Shown: positions 26,553 through 36,188, numbered from the stretch's first letter. The stretch is 64,000 nucleotides of DNA from Algicola sp. (GCA_018222915.1 JAAEZI010000002.1:92653-156652), one strand, 5' to 3'. The notes: a model not told the origin generated them from the letters alone. Numbers and translations: made by a program.

Positions 26553-27656
26553 TCAAACCAATTCAAACATTTTTCCTGGAAGTGGTCTCACAATACCTTT
26601 GAGCTCCATTTGCAATAGTAAACTGGCCACTTTATAAATGGGCAGTTGGGATTCTAATGCAATAACATCAAGTAATTGTGGCGCACCATTTTTCATGGCT
26701 TCAGTGATTAACTTTTCCTCTGTGGTTAAGGCTATAAACAGTTCTTTTTGAATGGTTGGTTGCTTCTCTGAACCTACTTGCCAATTGAGCATGTAAGGAA
26801 TATCTAACGGGTTTGAAAGTAGGTGAGCCTGTTGTGTTTTAATCAGATTATTACATCCAATACTCTGGTTATCAGTTACGCGACCTGGAACCGCAAAAAC
26901 GTCGCGGTTATAAGAGTTGGCAATATCTGCAGTGACTAAGCTACCACCCTTTTCAGCAGATTCAATAACGATTGTGGCCTCGCTAACACCAGCAATGACG
27001 CGATTTCGTTTTAAAAAATTATTGCGATCAAAGGTATCAGAACTCCAAAAATCAGTGAGAAATCCACCATGCTTTTCAACATCTACCATATATTTTTTGT
27101 GAACTTTCGGATAAATTTGATTCAACCCATGTGCTAAGCACCCAATAGTTTGTAGCTTATTTTTAATGGCAAATTTGTGTGCTGAAATATCTGTTCCATA
27201 GGCAAATCCGGACACAATTATTGGATTAAATGGCGCCAATTCTTCAACCAATCTTTCACAAAACATGACGCCTTGTTTGGTTATATTTCTAGTGCCTACA
27301 ATACTAATTATGGGATCATCTTTAAGTCTCACATTTCCCGCTTGAAACAAAAGAATTGGTCCATCAATACAATGCTTTAAACGAGCTGGATAATCGTCAT
27401 CCCTAAAATATAAACACTTAATCTGATTGTCATGAATAAATTGAAGCTCCTGCTCTGCCGCTTTTAAGTGCGCTTTATTGGTGAGCTTTTTTATGGTATT
27501 GATTCCAATCCCATTAATACTTAAAAGATTGGATCGCTTCTCTTTTAATACGGATTCGGCAGAGCCGCAATGTTCAATCAGTTTTTTAGCTGAAATATCA
27601 CCTATTTTAGGAATGTGCTGTAGCGCCAAGACATAGAGTAATTCAGTATCTGTCAT
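26553..27656 (-). CDS. dprA: DNA-processing protein DprA
   Basis: 367 residues. An N-terminal helix-hairpin-helix/SAM-like region (ALQHIPKIGDISAKKLIEHCGS, LLSINGIGINTIKKL) precedes the Rossmann fold with IVGTRNITKQG, SGFAYGTDISAHKFAI and the EKGGSLVTADIAN loop; a short winged-helix domain (LLDVIALESQLPIYKVASLLLQMELKG) closes the protein. DprA loads RecA onto incoming single-stranded DNA during natural transformation. No other competence gene is adjacent, and recA lies 5 kb away on the other strand. Confidence 0.94.
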   Translation of the reverse strand: MTDTELLYVLALQHIPKIGDISAKKLIEHCGSAESVLKEKRSNLLSINGIGINTIKKLTNKAHLKAAEQELQFIHDNQIKCLYFRDDDYPARLKHCIDGPILLFQAGNVRLKDDPIISIVGTRNITKQGVMFCERLVEELAPFNPIIVSGFAYGTDISAHKFAIKNKLQTIGCLAHGLNQIYPKVHKKYMVDVEKHGGFLTDFWSSDTFDRNNFLKRNRVIAGVSEATIVIESAEKGGSLVTADIANSYNRDVFAVPGRVTDNQSIGCNNLIKTQQAHLLSNPLDIPYMLNWQVGSEKQPTIQKELFIALTTEEKLITEAMKNGAPQLLDVIALESQLPIYKVASLLLQMELKGIVRPLPGKMFELV

Positions 27657-27744
27657 TTTATAGTATATTTTCTATATGCAATAAACAATATTTCCCTTGT
27701 TAATAAATACTTATCACGATGTTTTATTCACATCAAAAAAATTT

Positions 27745-27752
27745 TAACTTTG
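27745..27752 (+). promoter_or_regulatory. -7 element (TAnnTTTG) immediately upstream of the SPOR gene
   Basis: TAACTTTG at 27745-27752, only 5 nt before the chosen ATG at 27758. If used, transcription would begin at or next to the start codon (leaderless message). Confidence 0.4.
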
Positions 27753-27757
27753 TTTTT

Positions 27758-28696
27758 ATGCAATTAGAAACTTACATAGGTGATTTGTTATATAGATATG
27801 ATTGTGTGACTGTGCCACAGTTTGGAGCATTTTTAACACATCGTGTTTCAGCTAAGGTTCATGAGACGACACATTCATTTTATCCTCCAAAAAAGGCTTT
27901 GTCCTTTAATGAGCAATTACAACATAATGATGGGCTTTTAGCAAGTTATATTGCTCAAATTGAAAAAGTTCCTTATGAAGTCGCTGTAGAAAAAATCGCT
28001 AAGCAAGTCAAAGCTATAAAATCTTATCTCATTGCGGGAGAAACGATTGCCTTTGATAATATTGGTGATTTAATTTTGAATACCGAAGGAAAAGTTAATT
28101 TTGAACCTTCACATCATATCAATTATCTGACGGATGCTTTTGGACTTTCTCAATTTTCAACCAAAGACATTACAAGAGAAGTTTACAAGGAGCAAGTTGA
28201 AGCGTTAGAAGACGCCATTCCAATCACAGTGACTCCTCAAAAACGTCGCAACAGACCTTATTTAAAATATGCTGCCATTGCACTCATTGCTCTAACTATT
28301 GGCGGTTTTACGGCTTCAAATTACTATGTAAATCAAATAGAGAGTCACAATCAAATAGCACAAGAAGAAGCCAATCAGCAATTAGATACTAAAGTACAAG
28401 AGGCAACCTTCGTTATTGACAATCCGTTGCCTGCGGCCACGCTTACCGTCGAAAAGCCATCTGGTAATTACCACATCGTAGCTGGTGCCTTTAGAATTGA
28501 AGCGAATTCAGATAAAAAAGTACAGCAACTTAGAGACCAAGGATTTAAAGCTCGTAAGATTGGTAAGAATAAATATGGGCTTCATGAAGTCGTGTATTCT
28601 AGCCATGTAGATCGTATTGAAGCTTTAGAAACGCTCAGATCTATCAAACGCTCACACAATTCGGATGCGTGGTTACTTGTGAAAGCTTTAGATTAA
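27758..28696 (+). CDS. SPOR-domain membrane protein with N-terminal HU/CCDC81-like domain
   Basis: 312 residues from the ATG at 27758 (MQLETYIGDLLYRYDCVTVP); the longer frame from 27719 adds an AT-rich, unlikely extension. Residues 1-150 resemble the CCDC81-like HU domains of Bacteroidota (VPQFGAFLTH, FNEQLQHNDGLLASYIA, FDNIGDLILNTEGKV). A transmembrane helix follows at about 168-188 (YAAIALIALTIGGFTAS), then a linker and a C-terminal SPOR domain (YHIVAGAFRIEANSDKKVQQL ...). SPOR domains bind denuded peptidoglycan at division sites, so this protein probably links a cytoplasmic DNA-binding-like domain with septal wall. Confidence 0.87.
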   Translation: MQLETYIGDLLYRYDCVTVPQFGAFLTHRVSAKVHETTHSFYPPKKALSFNEQLQHNDGLLASYIAQIEKVPYEVAVEKIAKQVKAIKSYLIAGETIAFDNIGDLILNTEGKVNFEPSHHINYLTDAFGLSQFSTKDITREVYKEQVEALEDAIPITVTPQKRRNRPYLKYAAIALIALTIGGFTASNYYVNQIESHNQIAQEEANQQLDTKVQEATFVIDNPLPAATLTVEKPSGNYHIVAGAFRIEANSDKKVQQLRDQGFKARKIGKNKYGLHEVVYSSHVDRIEALETLRSIKRSHNSDAWLLVKALD

Positions 28697-28756
28697 GTAC
28701 AAACGCTCGTTTCTTTATAATTTCTTAAATCTGTTATCTAAGATTGAAATTCGTCT

Positions 28757-28764
28757 TACCTTTG
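28757..28764 (+). promoter_or_regulatory. -7 element upstream of the thioesterase gene
   Basis: TACCTTTG at 28757-28764, about 25 nt before the ATG at 28789. No clear TTG at -33. Confidence 0.45.
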
Positions 28765-28788
28765 CGGCAAAATTAAATCATCTCGATA

Positions 28789-29298
28789 ATGAGCCCAAAA
28801 ACTGCATTTCAGTCAAAAACCGTCATGACCGACTTGGTTCTACCAAGTGAAACCAATCCATTAAACAACCTTTTTGGAGGTGAACTTTTGGCGCGTATGG
28901 ATCGTGCAGCCAGTATTGCGGCACGTCGTCATAGTCGTCGAATTGTTGTGACAGCATCTGTGAATCATGTAGCTTTTAACAGGTCTGTTCCCTTAGGAAG
29001 TGTCGTGACTATTGAGGCTAAAGTGTCTCGTTCATTTAAGAGTTCGATGGAAGTATATCTGGATGTTTGGACTGAAGATCGTGAGTCTGGTGATTCGATA
29101 AAAGCGAATGAAGCAATTTATACGTTTGTAGCTGTAGATGAGACAGGTCGTCCAGTAAAAGTGCCCGAATTAATTCCTGAAACCAAATTGGAAAAAGAAC
29201 GCTATGAAGCGGCTTTACGTCGTAAACAACTGAGTTTAGTATTGGCTGGGAAAATGAAACCTGTGGATGCTACCGAACTAAAGGCCTTATTTTTGTAA
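28789..29298 (+). CDS. Acyl-CoA thioesterase, hotdog fold
   Basis: 169 residues. The motif TDLVLPSETNPLNNLFGGELLARMDRAASIAA is the characteristic N-terminal part of the YciA/BACH family (N, GG and the acidic D on the central helix), followed by VTASVNHVAFNRSVPLG and TIEAKVSRSFKSSMEV strands. It hydrolyses acyl-CoA thioesters in the cytoplasm, adjusting the acyl-CoA and free CoA pools. Chain-length preference is not readable. Monocistronic between the SPOR gene and the convergent LytM gene. Confidence 0.9.
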   Translation: MSPKTAFQSKTVMTDLVLPSETNPLNNLFGGELLARMDRAASIAARRHSRRIVVTASVNHVAFNRSVPLGSVVTIEAKVSRSFKSSMEVYLDVWTEDRESGDSIKANEAIYTFVAVDETGRPVKVPELIPETKLEKERYEAALRRKQLSLVLAGKMKPVDATELKALFL

Positions 29299-29340
29299 GT
29301 CTTGAGATTACCTATCTATTAGGCATATGTTTTACTGCAT

Positions 29341-30558
29341 TTACATTTTATAAATCCAACCAGCTGGATTTTGAGGTTCTTTTTCCTTGAAAAGACCAAA
29401 CCCAAGTATGGTATCACCCTCGTTATTGGTAAACACCTCACCTATCACTTGTTTCGCAGAGATCTTATCACCTTTTTGCACAAACACCTTGGATAGATTT
29501 CTATAGGCCGTAATATAATTACCGTGTTGAATCAAAACGGTCGGGTTTTGGTACTTTTTACCAGTTACTGCTAAGACTTCACCATTAAAGACTGCTCGAA
29601 CAGAGGCGTTGCGCTCTGTTGCTATTCTAACACCATTACTTTTTATTGAAATGCTTGGATCGATGGGAGATGGTTGCATACCAAAACGCACTTTGACCAC
29701 ACCTTTTTCAACAGGCCATGGTAATTGCCCTTTGTTAGATGCAAAATTCTTGGCAATTAATTTAGCTTCAGGCGTTAATGCAAAGCCTTTGGACGACGTT
29801 GATTTTCCAGCTTTTTTATTCGATGCGGCAATGGCTTCTCTAATAATCCTATCAATCTCTCTATCAATCTCATCAATTTGTTGCTGCTTCTTTTTAATCT
29901 TAGAAGCATAGCTACTCATACTTTGACGTATCGAAGCTATGAGTTTTTCCTGCTCCTTAAGCTCTTTTTCAAGTTCGATCTTAGACTGTCTGTTTTCAGC
30001 AACCAATTGATCTTTGTCCTTCTTTTGTCGTAATAAATCGGTATTGAGTTCTTGTAGTTTTTCCGTTTTCGATTTTATCAAATCTCCTTGTTCTTTTTGA
30101 TAATCTGCATATTGTTTGATATACTGAAGACGTTTATAGGCTTGTTTAAAGTCCTCTGAAGACAAGAGGAACATCACTTTACTTTGTTCAGATTTACTTT
30201 TATAAGATTTCACGACCATTTCAGAGTAGTCCTTTTTTAAGGTGACTAGCTGATCTCTTAAACTTGAAATTTCATTTTGATTAGCATTGATCTCTCTGGT
30301 CAATAAATTGGCTTGATCATTCGTGATATTGATCAGGTTTCTTCTCACACTAATTTTAGAGTTCAAATCCTCTACAAGCGATACCACTGATTTTTCTTTT
30401 TTCTTATCTGAAAAAAGCAGTGTATTTAATTGTTTAAGTTCTTGCTGAAATTTGAGACGTTTGGCCTCCAATGCCTTTTGTTTGGCACTTTGAGCTACTA
30501 CTGAAATACTATTCAGTAGAAAAAAAAGAAAGCCTATATAGAATATCTTATTTCGCAT
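29341..30558 (-). CDS. EnvC-like murein hydrolase activator (degenerate LytM/M23 domain)
   Basis: 405 residues. Signal peptide 1-22, then long coiled coils (about 23-250) and a C-terminal LytM fold. Catalytic M23 enzymes need H...D and HxH; here the first position reads RFGMQPSP with no histidine, the tyrosine/histidine loop reads TAYRNLSKV, and the final HxH segment is LGFGLFKE. The zinc ligands therefore appear absent, as in EnvC, which activates amidases rather than cutting peptidoglycan itself. The 5' end overlaps the DUF4292 gene by 11 nt, forming an operon TPR-DUF4292-EnvC. Confidence 0.88.
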   Translation of the reverse strand: MRNKIFYIGFLFFLLNSISVVAQSAKQKALEAKRLKFQQELKQLNTLLFSDKKKEKSVVSLVEDLNSKISVRRNLINITNDQANLLTREINANQNEISSLRDQLVTLKKDYSEMVVKSYKSKSEQSKVMFLLSSEDFKQAYKRLQYIKQYADYQKEQGDLIKSKTEKLQELNTDLLRQKKDKDQLVAENRQSKIELEKELKEQEKLIASIRQSMSSYASKIKKKQQQIDEIDREIDRIIREAIAASNKKAGKSTSSKGFALTPEAKLIAKNFASNKGQLPWPVEKGVVKVRFGMQPSPIDPSISIKSNGVRIATERNASVRAVFNGEVLAVTGKKYQNPTVLIQHGNYITAYRNLSKVFVQKGDKISAKQVIGEVFTNNEGDTILGFGLFKEKEPQNPAGWIYKM

Positions 30559-31330
30559 TGTCTAAAATTATTTCTTCAAAACCAGAAGGAATCTTGAACG
30601 GAAATCTCACGTCTTCATTCACAGAAACTGATTTGTATTCCATCATCACATTAAGTTCTTCGCTGTCTTCAATAGCAATAATATTAATGTTTTGTGGTAA
30701 TATTTCTTTATCTACATCCTGATACTTTAAATAGTCAACTTGTAAAAAGCGCCTTTTAAGCGGTTGCATTAACTGTTGCGAATCCATTTTGAAATGCGAA
30801 GGATTGAACAGTAAAAAAAGCTCCAATAACTGGCTTTGATTTTTAGGCTGCAATATATAGGAATTGTCATTTATGGAAATGATGTACTGATCATCTTTCA
30901 AATTAAATAAAGGCTCACCAATTAAAAGGTTTTGAACTTTTTGATAATTCAGTTCCACACCTAACAAGTCGCTTAATAAGCGGTAATCTCCATCAAAATA
31001 CTGATTGTTGATTTTATCATAAAACTGTACTTTGTCTGAAGTAATCATAGCGCGAGCAAGTCCTAAGGTAGCGCTAATCCAGATGGTTTTGTCCTTCTCC
31101 ATTCTGAGATTCACAGTATATGATGATTCTTTTAAGTCTTGAATGATATCAATCTTTACTTTAGCCTGAAGGGTTTTAAAATCTGATTCACGCCTCCCGC
31201 TTTCTCTTATCAATTGTTTGGCCGTAAGTTTTTCATCTACTTTTCCTGAAGCCACCACACTTCTGGCCGATTTACAAGAAATTGTAAAGGCAAGCACCAT
31301 ACAAACACAACTGAATTTTATAATCTTCAT
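30548..31330 (-). CDS. DUF4292-type lipoprotein
   Basis: 260 residues with a lipoprotein signal ending in TISC (C19). The mature part shows LolA/LolB-like alternation of beta strands (VNLRMEKDKTIWISATLGLARAMITSDKVQFYDKINNQYFDGDY) typical of DUF4292 proteins of Bacteroidota. Function unproven; a fold related to LolB suggests lipid or lipoprotein handling in the outer membrane. It starts 3 nt from the TPR gene stop and overlaps the EnvC-like gene by 11 nt, so all three are probably cotranslated. Confidence 0.8.
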   Translation of the reverse strand: MKIIKFSCVCMVLAFTISCKSARSVVASGKVDEKLTAKQLIRESGRRESDFKTLQAKVKIDIIQDLKESSYTVNLRMEKDKTIWISATLGLARAMITSDKVQFYDKINNQYFDGDYRLLSDLLGVELNYQKVQNLLIGEPLFNLKDDQYIISINDNSYILQPKNQSQLLELFLLFNPSHFKMDSQQLMQPLKRRFLQVDYLKYQDVDKEILPQNINIIAIEDSEELNVMMEYKSVSVNEDVRFPFKIPSGFEEIILDNAK

Positions 31331-31333
31331 AAA

Positions 31334-32695
31334 CTATTGATCTTTCAATAAGGCTTCCGCCTTCTTAGCAAACGCTTCCGATTGACTAATATTATTAACT
31401 TGTTTGTATGCCAAACTCAATTGTGTAAAAAAGTCCGCTTTCATTTTTGGGTTCTCTACAATAAAATCCAATCCCATTTCAAGGCTTTCAATCGCTTTTT
31501 GAGGCTGTTTTAGTTTGTTATTGGCAACACCATTTACGAGATATAAGATGGGTTGAGCTGGAAATATTTCAAGTGCTTCCATACTTTTTTGAGCAGCCTG
31601 ACTATCCTTATTGAGGTCAATTTGCAACATCAAGACATCTGTTAGAATTTTAAATTCATTGGGCTCCTGTTTTAAAGCCTCCTCATAGTAAGACAATGCT
31701 TTTTCTTTTTCTTCTAATTTGAGGTAATAATCTCCGAGCTCCAATAAAGTTTTAACACTTTTGTCTTCACTAACCAAAGCCGTAATTTCAATTAAGTCTT
31801 GTTCATGTTCTGGATGAGTGGAAACAAACTTTACAAAATCGTTCAGCACTTTAGTCTTGGCTTCTGGAGTAATAATCGGACTCGTCAAAACGACTTTCAT
31901 AGAATTAATGGCTTCCGCTGTATTGCTTTCATCCAAATAGAATTTATACAACGCCAAATGTACTAAATGAGAATCTGGATGCAGCTTTTGCAAGCGTTTT
32001 GCGGCATCAAATGCCTTTTTGGTCTCACCTGTTTCACTATATCGGAAAATAAGTCTTAAATAGTTGGACTCGTCTTCAGGGTTACTTTTTACACGTTCTT
32101 CAAGGTTCTCGATACGATCTTCATCATTACCAGTTATAGTATAAATCTGATTTCGTAAATAATCTCGGTCCTGACTGTATCCCAACTCTTCATCCATTTC
32201 ATCCAACAGTTTTAACGCATCTCTATATTTCTTAACTTGAATATAAAGCGACGCCAAGTCTTGTTTGTAATCTGGATGGAATTTTACGAGTTGTTTGACG
32301 GTCTTAAGCGCTTTATCCATATCATTCTGCTGAATGTAGACATCGTATAACTCATCTAAAAACCATTCGTTTTGCGGGTCTTCAGAAACAGCTTCTTTTA
32401 GAGCATCCTCTGCAGCACCATAATTTTTCAGAGCTTTATAATTTTTCCCTAGTTCATAATAAAGAACAGGGTCGCTGTCGTCTAATTCAATGCATTTTAA
32501 AAGGGCATCCACCGATTTCTGATAGTTTTCAATACCCTTTTGTTTCAAGGCTTCAAAGAAATATTCCTGAAATTTATCTTCTACATTTCCCAAATCATCA
32601 TTCGGTCGTTTATTGAAATCAACTTGTGCCACAACCTGCTGCGGAAACATTAAGATACCGAAGATTACAATTATGATATGCAGTTGCGTTTTCAT
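31334..32695 (-). CDS. Tetratricopeptide-repeat protein, periplasmic
   Basis: 453 residues. Signal peptide 1-23 (cut after VVAQ), then at least eight TPR-like helix pairs over 45-445, such as PVLYYELGKNYKALKNYGAAEDALKEA and LSYYEEALKQEPNEFKILTDVL. TPR arrays are scaffolds for protein binding. It is the first gene of the three-gene unit with the DUF4292 lipoprotein and the EnvC-like protein, which points to an envelope-assembly or cell-wall function. No catalytic motif is visible. Confidence 0.85.
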   Translation of the reverse strand: MKTQLHIIIVIFGILMFPQQVVAQVDFNKRPNDDLGNVEDKFQEYFFEALKQKGIENYQKSVDALLKCIELDDSDPVLYYELGKNYKALKNYGAAEDALKEAVSEDPQNEWFLDELYDVYIQQNDMDKALKTVKQLVKFHPDYKQDLASLYIQVKKYRDALKLLDEMDEELGYSQDRDYLRNQIYTITGNDEDRIENLEERVKSNPEDESNYLRLIFRYSETGETKKAFDAAKRLQKLHPDSHLVHLALYKFYLDESNTAEAINSMKVVLTSPIITPEAKTKVLNDFVKFVSTHPEHEQDLIEITALVSEDKSVKTLLELGDYYLKLEEKEKALSYYEEALKQEPNEFKILTDVLMLQIDLNKDSQAAQKSMEALEIFPAQPILYLVNGVANNKLKQPQKAIESLEMGLDFIVENPKMKADFFTQLSLAYKQVNNISQSEAFAKKAEALLKDQ

Positions 32696-32737
32696 TTATA
32701 GAGATTTGACAGCGATGCTTACAGGTCGTTTCAATAA

Positions 32738-33757
32738 TTATTCCAAAACGGAGTAATCACCAATACTCACAGCTTTAAAATCACCATTATACTTAACATG
32801 GTTTCCAATCATCGCATCATCTAAAATAGCGTTTTTAATGATAGTTTCGTTTTGAATTAAGCTATTTTTAACGGTTGTATTTTCAATGACACAGTTATTT
32901 CCTATAGAGACATTTGGTCCTACAGTGGCATTATTAAGAACTACATTCTCTCCTATAAAACAAGGCTCAATAATGGTTGAATTTGTGTTTTTTACAGAGT
33001 TTGCAATCAGTTGTTCATCACCATCCGCTTTTAGAAAGTGTAGCATTTTGGTATTGGTATCTAGTGTGACGTTTTTATTTCCACAATCCATCCATTCATC
33101 TACAGTTCCTGTCTTAAACACTTTTCCTTCAGCCATCATGCGTTTGATTCCATCATTAATTTGATATTCTCCACCATTCATAATGTGCTCATCGAGTACT
33201 TCTTGCAGTTTCTGCTTCAACACAGAAACATCCTTGAAATAATAAATACCAATAACAGCTTGGTCGCTCACAAACGTTTCTGGTTTTTCTACCAATTCTA
33301 TGATTTCATCCTTTTCATTTAATTTCACAACGCCATAAGCTTCAGGGTTCGCCACTTTTTTAGTCCAGATAACACTATCGGCATTGGCGTCCAAATCAAA
33401 TTCAGCGCGAATTAAGGTATCGGCATAAGCGACCACTGCTGGTCCAGAAAGCGAAGGTTCGGCGCACATAATGGCATGACCTGTTCCTAAGGGTTGATCT
33501 TGACGATATATAGATGGTTTTGCTCCTAAGCTTTTAGCTAAAGACTCCAAACTTTCTACAACGTCATCCCCAAACCATGCTGGATCACCAAGAACAAAAG
33601 CAATTTCATCAATCGGTTGCTTTAAAACCTTAGCGATATCTTTCACTAATCTGTGAACAATCGGTTGACCAGCTACTGGGATTAACGGTTTCGGTACGGT
33701 TAAACTATGTGGACGTAATCGAGACCCTCGACCTGCCATAGGTACTATAATTTTCAT
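32738..33757 (-). CDS. Sugar-phosphate nucleotidyltransferase with left-handed beta-helix
   Basis: 339 residues. The nucleotide-binding signature is AGRGSRLRPHSLTVPKP (8-24, catalytic R and K) with GTGHAIMCAEP and VVAYADTLI (metal-binding D) in the Rossmann-like domain; the C-terminal hexapeptide repeats (NVVLNNATVGPNVSIGNNCVIE) form a beta-helix. Such enzymes make NDP-sugars (dTDP- or UDP-glucose, GDP-mannose) from sugar 1-phosphates. Substrate cannot be decided. It precedes dut's downstream neighbours and the flippase in the same direction, so it may supply glycan synthesis. Confidence 0.88.
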   Translation of the reverse strand: MKIIVPMAGRGSRLRPHSLTVPKPLIPVAGQPIVHRLVKDIAKVLKQPIDEIAFVLGDPAWFGDDVVESLESLAKSLGAKPSIYRQDQPLGTGHAIMCAEPSLSGPAVVAYADTLIRAEFDLDANADSVIWTKKVANPEAYGVVKLNEKDEIIELVEKPETFVSDQAVIGIYYFKDVSVLKQKLQEVLDEHIMNGGEYQINDGIKRMMAEGKVFKTGTVDEWMDCGNKNVTLDTNTKMLHFLKADGDEQLIANSVKNTNSTIIEPCFIGENVVLNNATVGPNVSIGNNCVIENTTVKNSLIQNETIIKNAILDDAMIGNHVKYNGDFKAVSIGDYSVLE

Positions 33758-33782
33758 GTGTTTTTCTAAATTGAATTCTTTG

Positions 33783-34217
33783 TTATTTTACACCTGTACT
33801 TCCGAAACCACCTTCGCCTCTTGATGTCTCAGATAATTCCTCCACCAAGTTCCATTCTGCTCTTTCATGTTTCGCGATGACTAGTTGGGCAATGCGTTCG
33901 CCATTGTTAATCACAAAATCTTCATTTGAAAGATTGACTAAAATGACGCCAATTTCTCCCCTGTAATCGGCATCCACAGTGCCTGGTGCGTTTAATACTG
34001 TAATGCCTTTTTTTGCTGCCAAGCCACTACGTGGCCTCACTTGCGCCTCATAGCCTATTGGTAATTCGATAAATAAACCTGTTCCAACAATACTTCTTTC
34101 AAGAGGCTTGAGTATTCTAGATTCAGATAAATTTGCTCTTAAATCCATACCAGCAGAAGCGATGGTTTCGTAATGTGGCAGGTCATGAGTTGATTTATTA
34201 ATGATTTTAATTTGCAT
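33783..34217 (-). CDS. dut: dUTP diphosphatase
   Basis: 144 residues, the standard length of the trimeric enzyme. All five motifs are recognisable: [48 protein letters not shown] and the C-terminal [10 protein letters not shown] that closes over the active site. It hydrolyses dUTP to dUMP and pyrophosphate. It lies between the flippase gene (21-nt gap) and the nucleotidyltransferase gene (25-nt gap), all on the minus strand. Confidence 0.97.
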   Translation of the reverse strand: MQIKIINKSTHDLPHYETIASAGMDLRANLSESRILKPLERSIVGTGLFIELPIGYEAQVRPRSGLAAKKGITVLNAPGTVDADYRGEIGVILVNLSNEDFVINNGERIAQLVIAKHERAEWNLVEELSETSRGEGGFGSTGVK

Positions 34218-34238
34218 GTCACTACAATTTCGGTTTAA

Positions 34239-35669
34239 CTATCCTTTTCTCAACAACTTCGTTAGTTCTTTTCGTTCTAAAAAAACCACTAATGCCGAAA
34301 AGAGTAACAAAAATACAGTTCCTAACAAAATATCTCTATCAAATTTATAATAAGTTATAAAACTTAGGCCAGCACTTAGCAATAGATATAATGCTATTCT
34401 TGATACTTGATATGGAACAGGGTAATATTTTCTTCCAAGAAAATAAGACAGCAGCATCATGATTCCATAGGCCATGAGTGTGGCATATGCTGCAGCCATA
34501 AAACCAATTTTGCGAATAAAAATAAGGTTAACAGCAATCGTTATTCCTGCTCCAATGATTGAGATATACATACCAAATTTGGTGCGGTCAGTAAGTTTAT
34601 ACCATATTGACAAATTATGGTAAATCCCAAGGCAAAGGTTTGCTAAGAGTACAATTGGAACAATATCCAACGCTAATAAATAGCTTTCTTTATTAATGAA
34701 TAACGGTCGTAACAAATCAATATATATCACAACAATCATCAAGCCTAGAGCGCCAACAATCGTAAAGTACTTAAGAATGGTCGCATAGGTCTGAGTAGCA
34801 TTATCTTTATCTGAATGGTTGAAAAAGAATGGTTCTGCTCCCATCCGAAATGCTTGAATGAACAAGGTCATAAAAACCGCTAATTTGTAACAGGCGCTAT
34901 AGGCTCCATTTACAAATTCACTTTCTAGACTCGGCAATAACCATTTATCGAGATTCTCATTAATTACAAAAGCTAAACCAGCGACCATAATTGGCCAACC
35001 GTAGGTTAATAATTGCTTTAAAATTTTTGTGTCAAACTGAAATTTAGATCTAAAGAAATAGGGAGAAACAAGTATCAAAACAGCCGCACTAGCTATAAGG
35101 TTCGCAATAAATATATATTCTACCTTATTTTCAACATGAAACCATTCTCTCAGACCTTCCCAACCATAAGTTTTAGATAAGAGCAGTACATTGAGAACCA
35201 CGATAATTAGTACGTTTATCAATTTTATGGAAGCAAATCTAATGGGTCTACCCGTGACTCTGAGATACGCAAACGGTATGACAATCAAGGTGTCAATGAG
35301 CGTGATTCCAACGAGAAGCGTATAAAAATCTGTATTAATTCTTAATATTTCTGAAATAGTCTCTCGAAAGACCAATAGCGCAATTCCAAACAAAAGCGTA
35401 CTTCCTAAAATTGTAAGAATCGCGGTAGATAACACTGCCTTTTTATCCTTGTTTTTACTGAAAAACCTAAAAAAAGACGTTTCCATTCCATAGGTAAGTA
35501 TGACATTAAAGAAAGCAGCAACGACATAAAACTCGGTGTTTTCAGAATACCCTTCATTTGGAAGTACATCTGTGTGAAGACGTACCAATAGGAAATTAAT
35601 GAGTCTTGGCAAAACGATTGCTAACCCATAAATAACCGTGTCTTTGAAAAAGGTTTTTAGTACACTCAA
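34239..35669 (-). CDS. Polysaccharide flippase-like membrane protein (Wzx/MOP family)
   Basis: 476 residues with about 13-14 predicted membrane helices spread over its whole length (for example VILTYGMETSFFRFF with LVGITLIDTLIVIPFAYLRVTG, and AALYLLLSAGLSFITY-like C-terminal helices). The polar N terminus with GLAIVLPRLINFLLV resembles the oligosaccharide flippase family that turns lipid-linked glycans across the inner membrane. No catalytic motif to confirm substrate. It sits upstream of dut and the nucleotidyltransferase. Confidence 0.85.
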   Translation of the reverse strand: MSVLKTFFKDTVIYGLAIVLPRLINFLLVRLHTDVLPNEGYSENTEFYVVAAFFNVILTYGMETSFFRFFSKNKDKKAVLSTAILTILGSTLLFGIALLVFRETISEILRINTDFYTLLVGITLIDTLIVIPFAYLRVTGRPIRFASIKLINVLIIVVLNVLLLSKTYGWEGLREWFHVENKVEYIFIANLIASAAVLILVSPYFFRSKFQFDTKILKQLLTYGWPIMVAGLAFVINENLDKWLLPSLESEFVNGAYSACYKLAVFMTLFIQAFRMGAEPFFFNHSDKDNATQTYATILKYFTIVGALGLMIVVIYIDLLRPLFINKESYLLALDIVPIVLLANLCLGIYHNLSIWYKLTDRTKFGMYISIIGAGITIAVNLIFIRKIGFMAAAYATLMAYGIMMLLSYFLGRKYYPVPYQVSRIALYLLLSAGLSFITYYKFDRDILLGTVFLLLFSALVVFLERKELTKLLRKG

Positions 35670-35726
35670 GAAATGTGTTTTATGCTGTTAAAATTACGTT
35701 TTTAGACAACGCAAACCAAGGATATA

Positions 35727-36188
35727 TTAGAGCTTATCTGGCACACCACTTTCATAGTAAACTCCTTCATTTTCAATGAGATTAGCAACTTTAACATATT
35801 TCGTTTCACCTTCCACACGGTAGCTAACAACACAATCCCGATTGGAAATATCAAATGGAAAATCTGACAGCGTCATTAGCGTATGCCCTTCAGCAATAGG
35901 TTTTCGTTTTATTAATTGACAAAAATACTTCCCTTTCCCAGGGACTAACCTACCTTTCAGGTTTCTAAAAAAGACACTATCGATAACGACATTGTTATTA
36001 GGCGTTAAATTCGCAATATGTAAATTAATGCCTGAGCTTCCAATTTTAATGGGAGCTGTCCAATATTGAAAATAGGCTCGTGTATATTGAAAAGGCGCTG
36101 TTTTTTGAAGTTTGTAAGCATTAGAGCACCCATACAGCAAAGTGAGTGTTAAAAGACTTAATAACACGGTTGATTTTGAATATGACAT
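35727..36188 (-). CDS. Hypothetical lipoprotein, paralogue of the next gene
   Basis: 153 residues with a lipoprotein signal (LLYGC, C21). The mature part begins SNAYKLQKTAPFQYTRAYFQ and then shows GSSGINLHIANLTPNNNVVIDSVFFRNLKG, a pattern repeated in the neighbour at 36214-36729 (KLQKEAPLDIGDVYFQRWTGGVKGAGSGLNIFIP, VILDSVYFREK). No family recognised. The two are separated by 25 nt and share strand, consistent with a tandem duplication in an operon. Confidence 0.75.
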   Translation of the reverse strand: MSYSKSTVLLSLLTLTLLYGCSNAYKLQKTAPFQYTRAYFQYWTAPIKIGSSGINLHIANLTPNNNVVIDSVFFRNLKGRLVPGKGKYFCQLIKRKPIAEGHTLMTLSDFPFDISNRDCVVSYRVEGETKYVKVANLIENEGVYYESGVPDKL

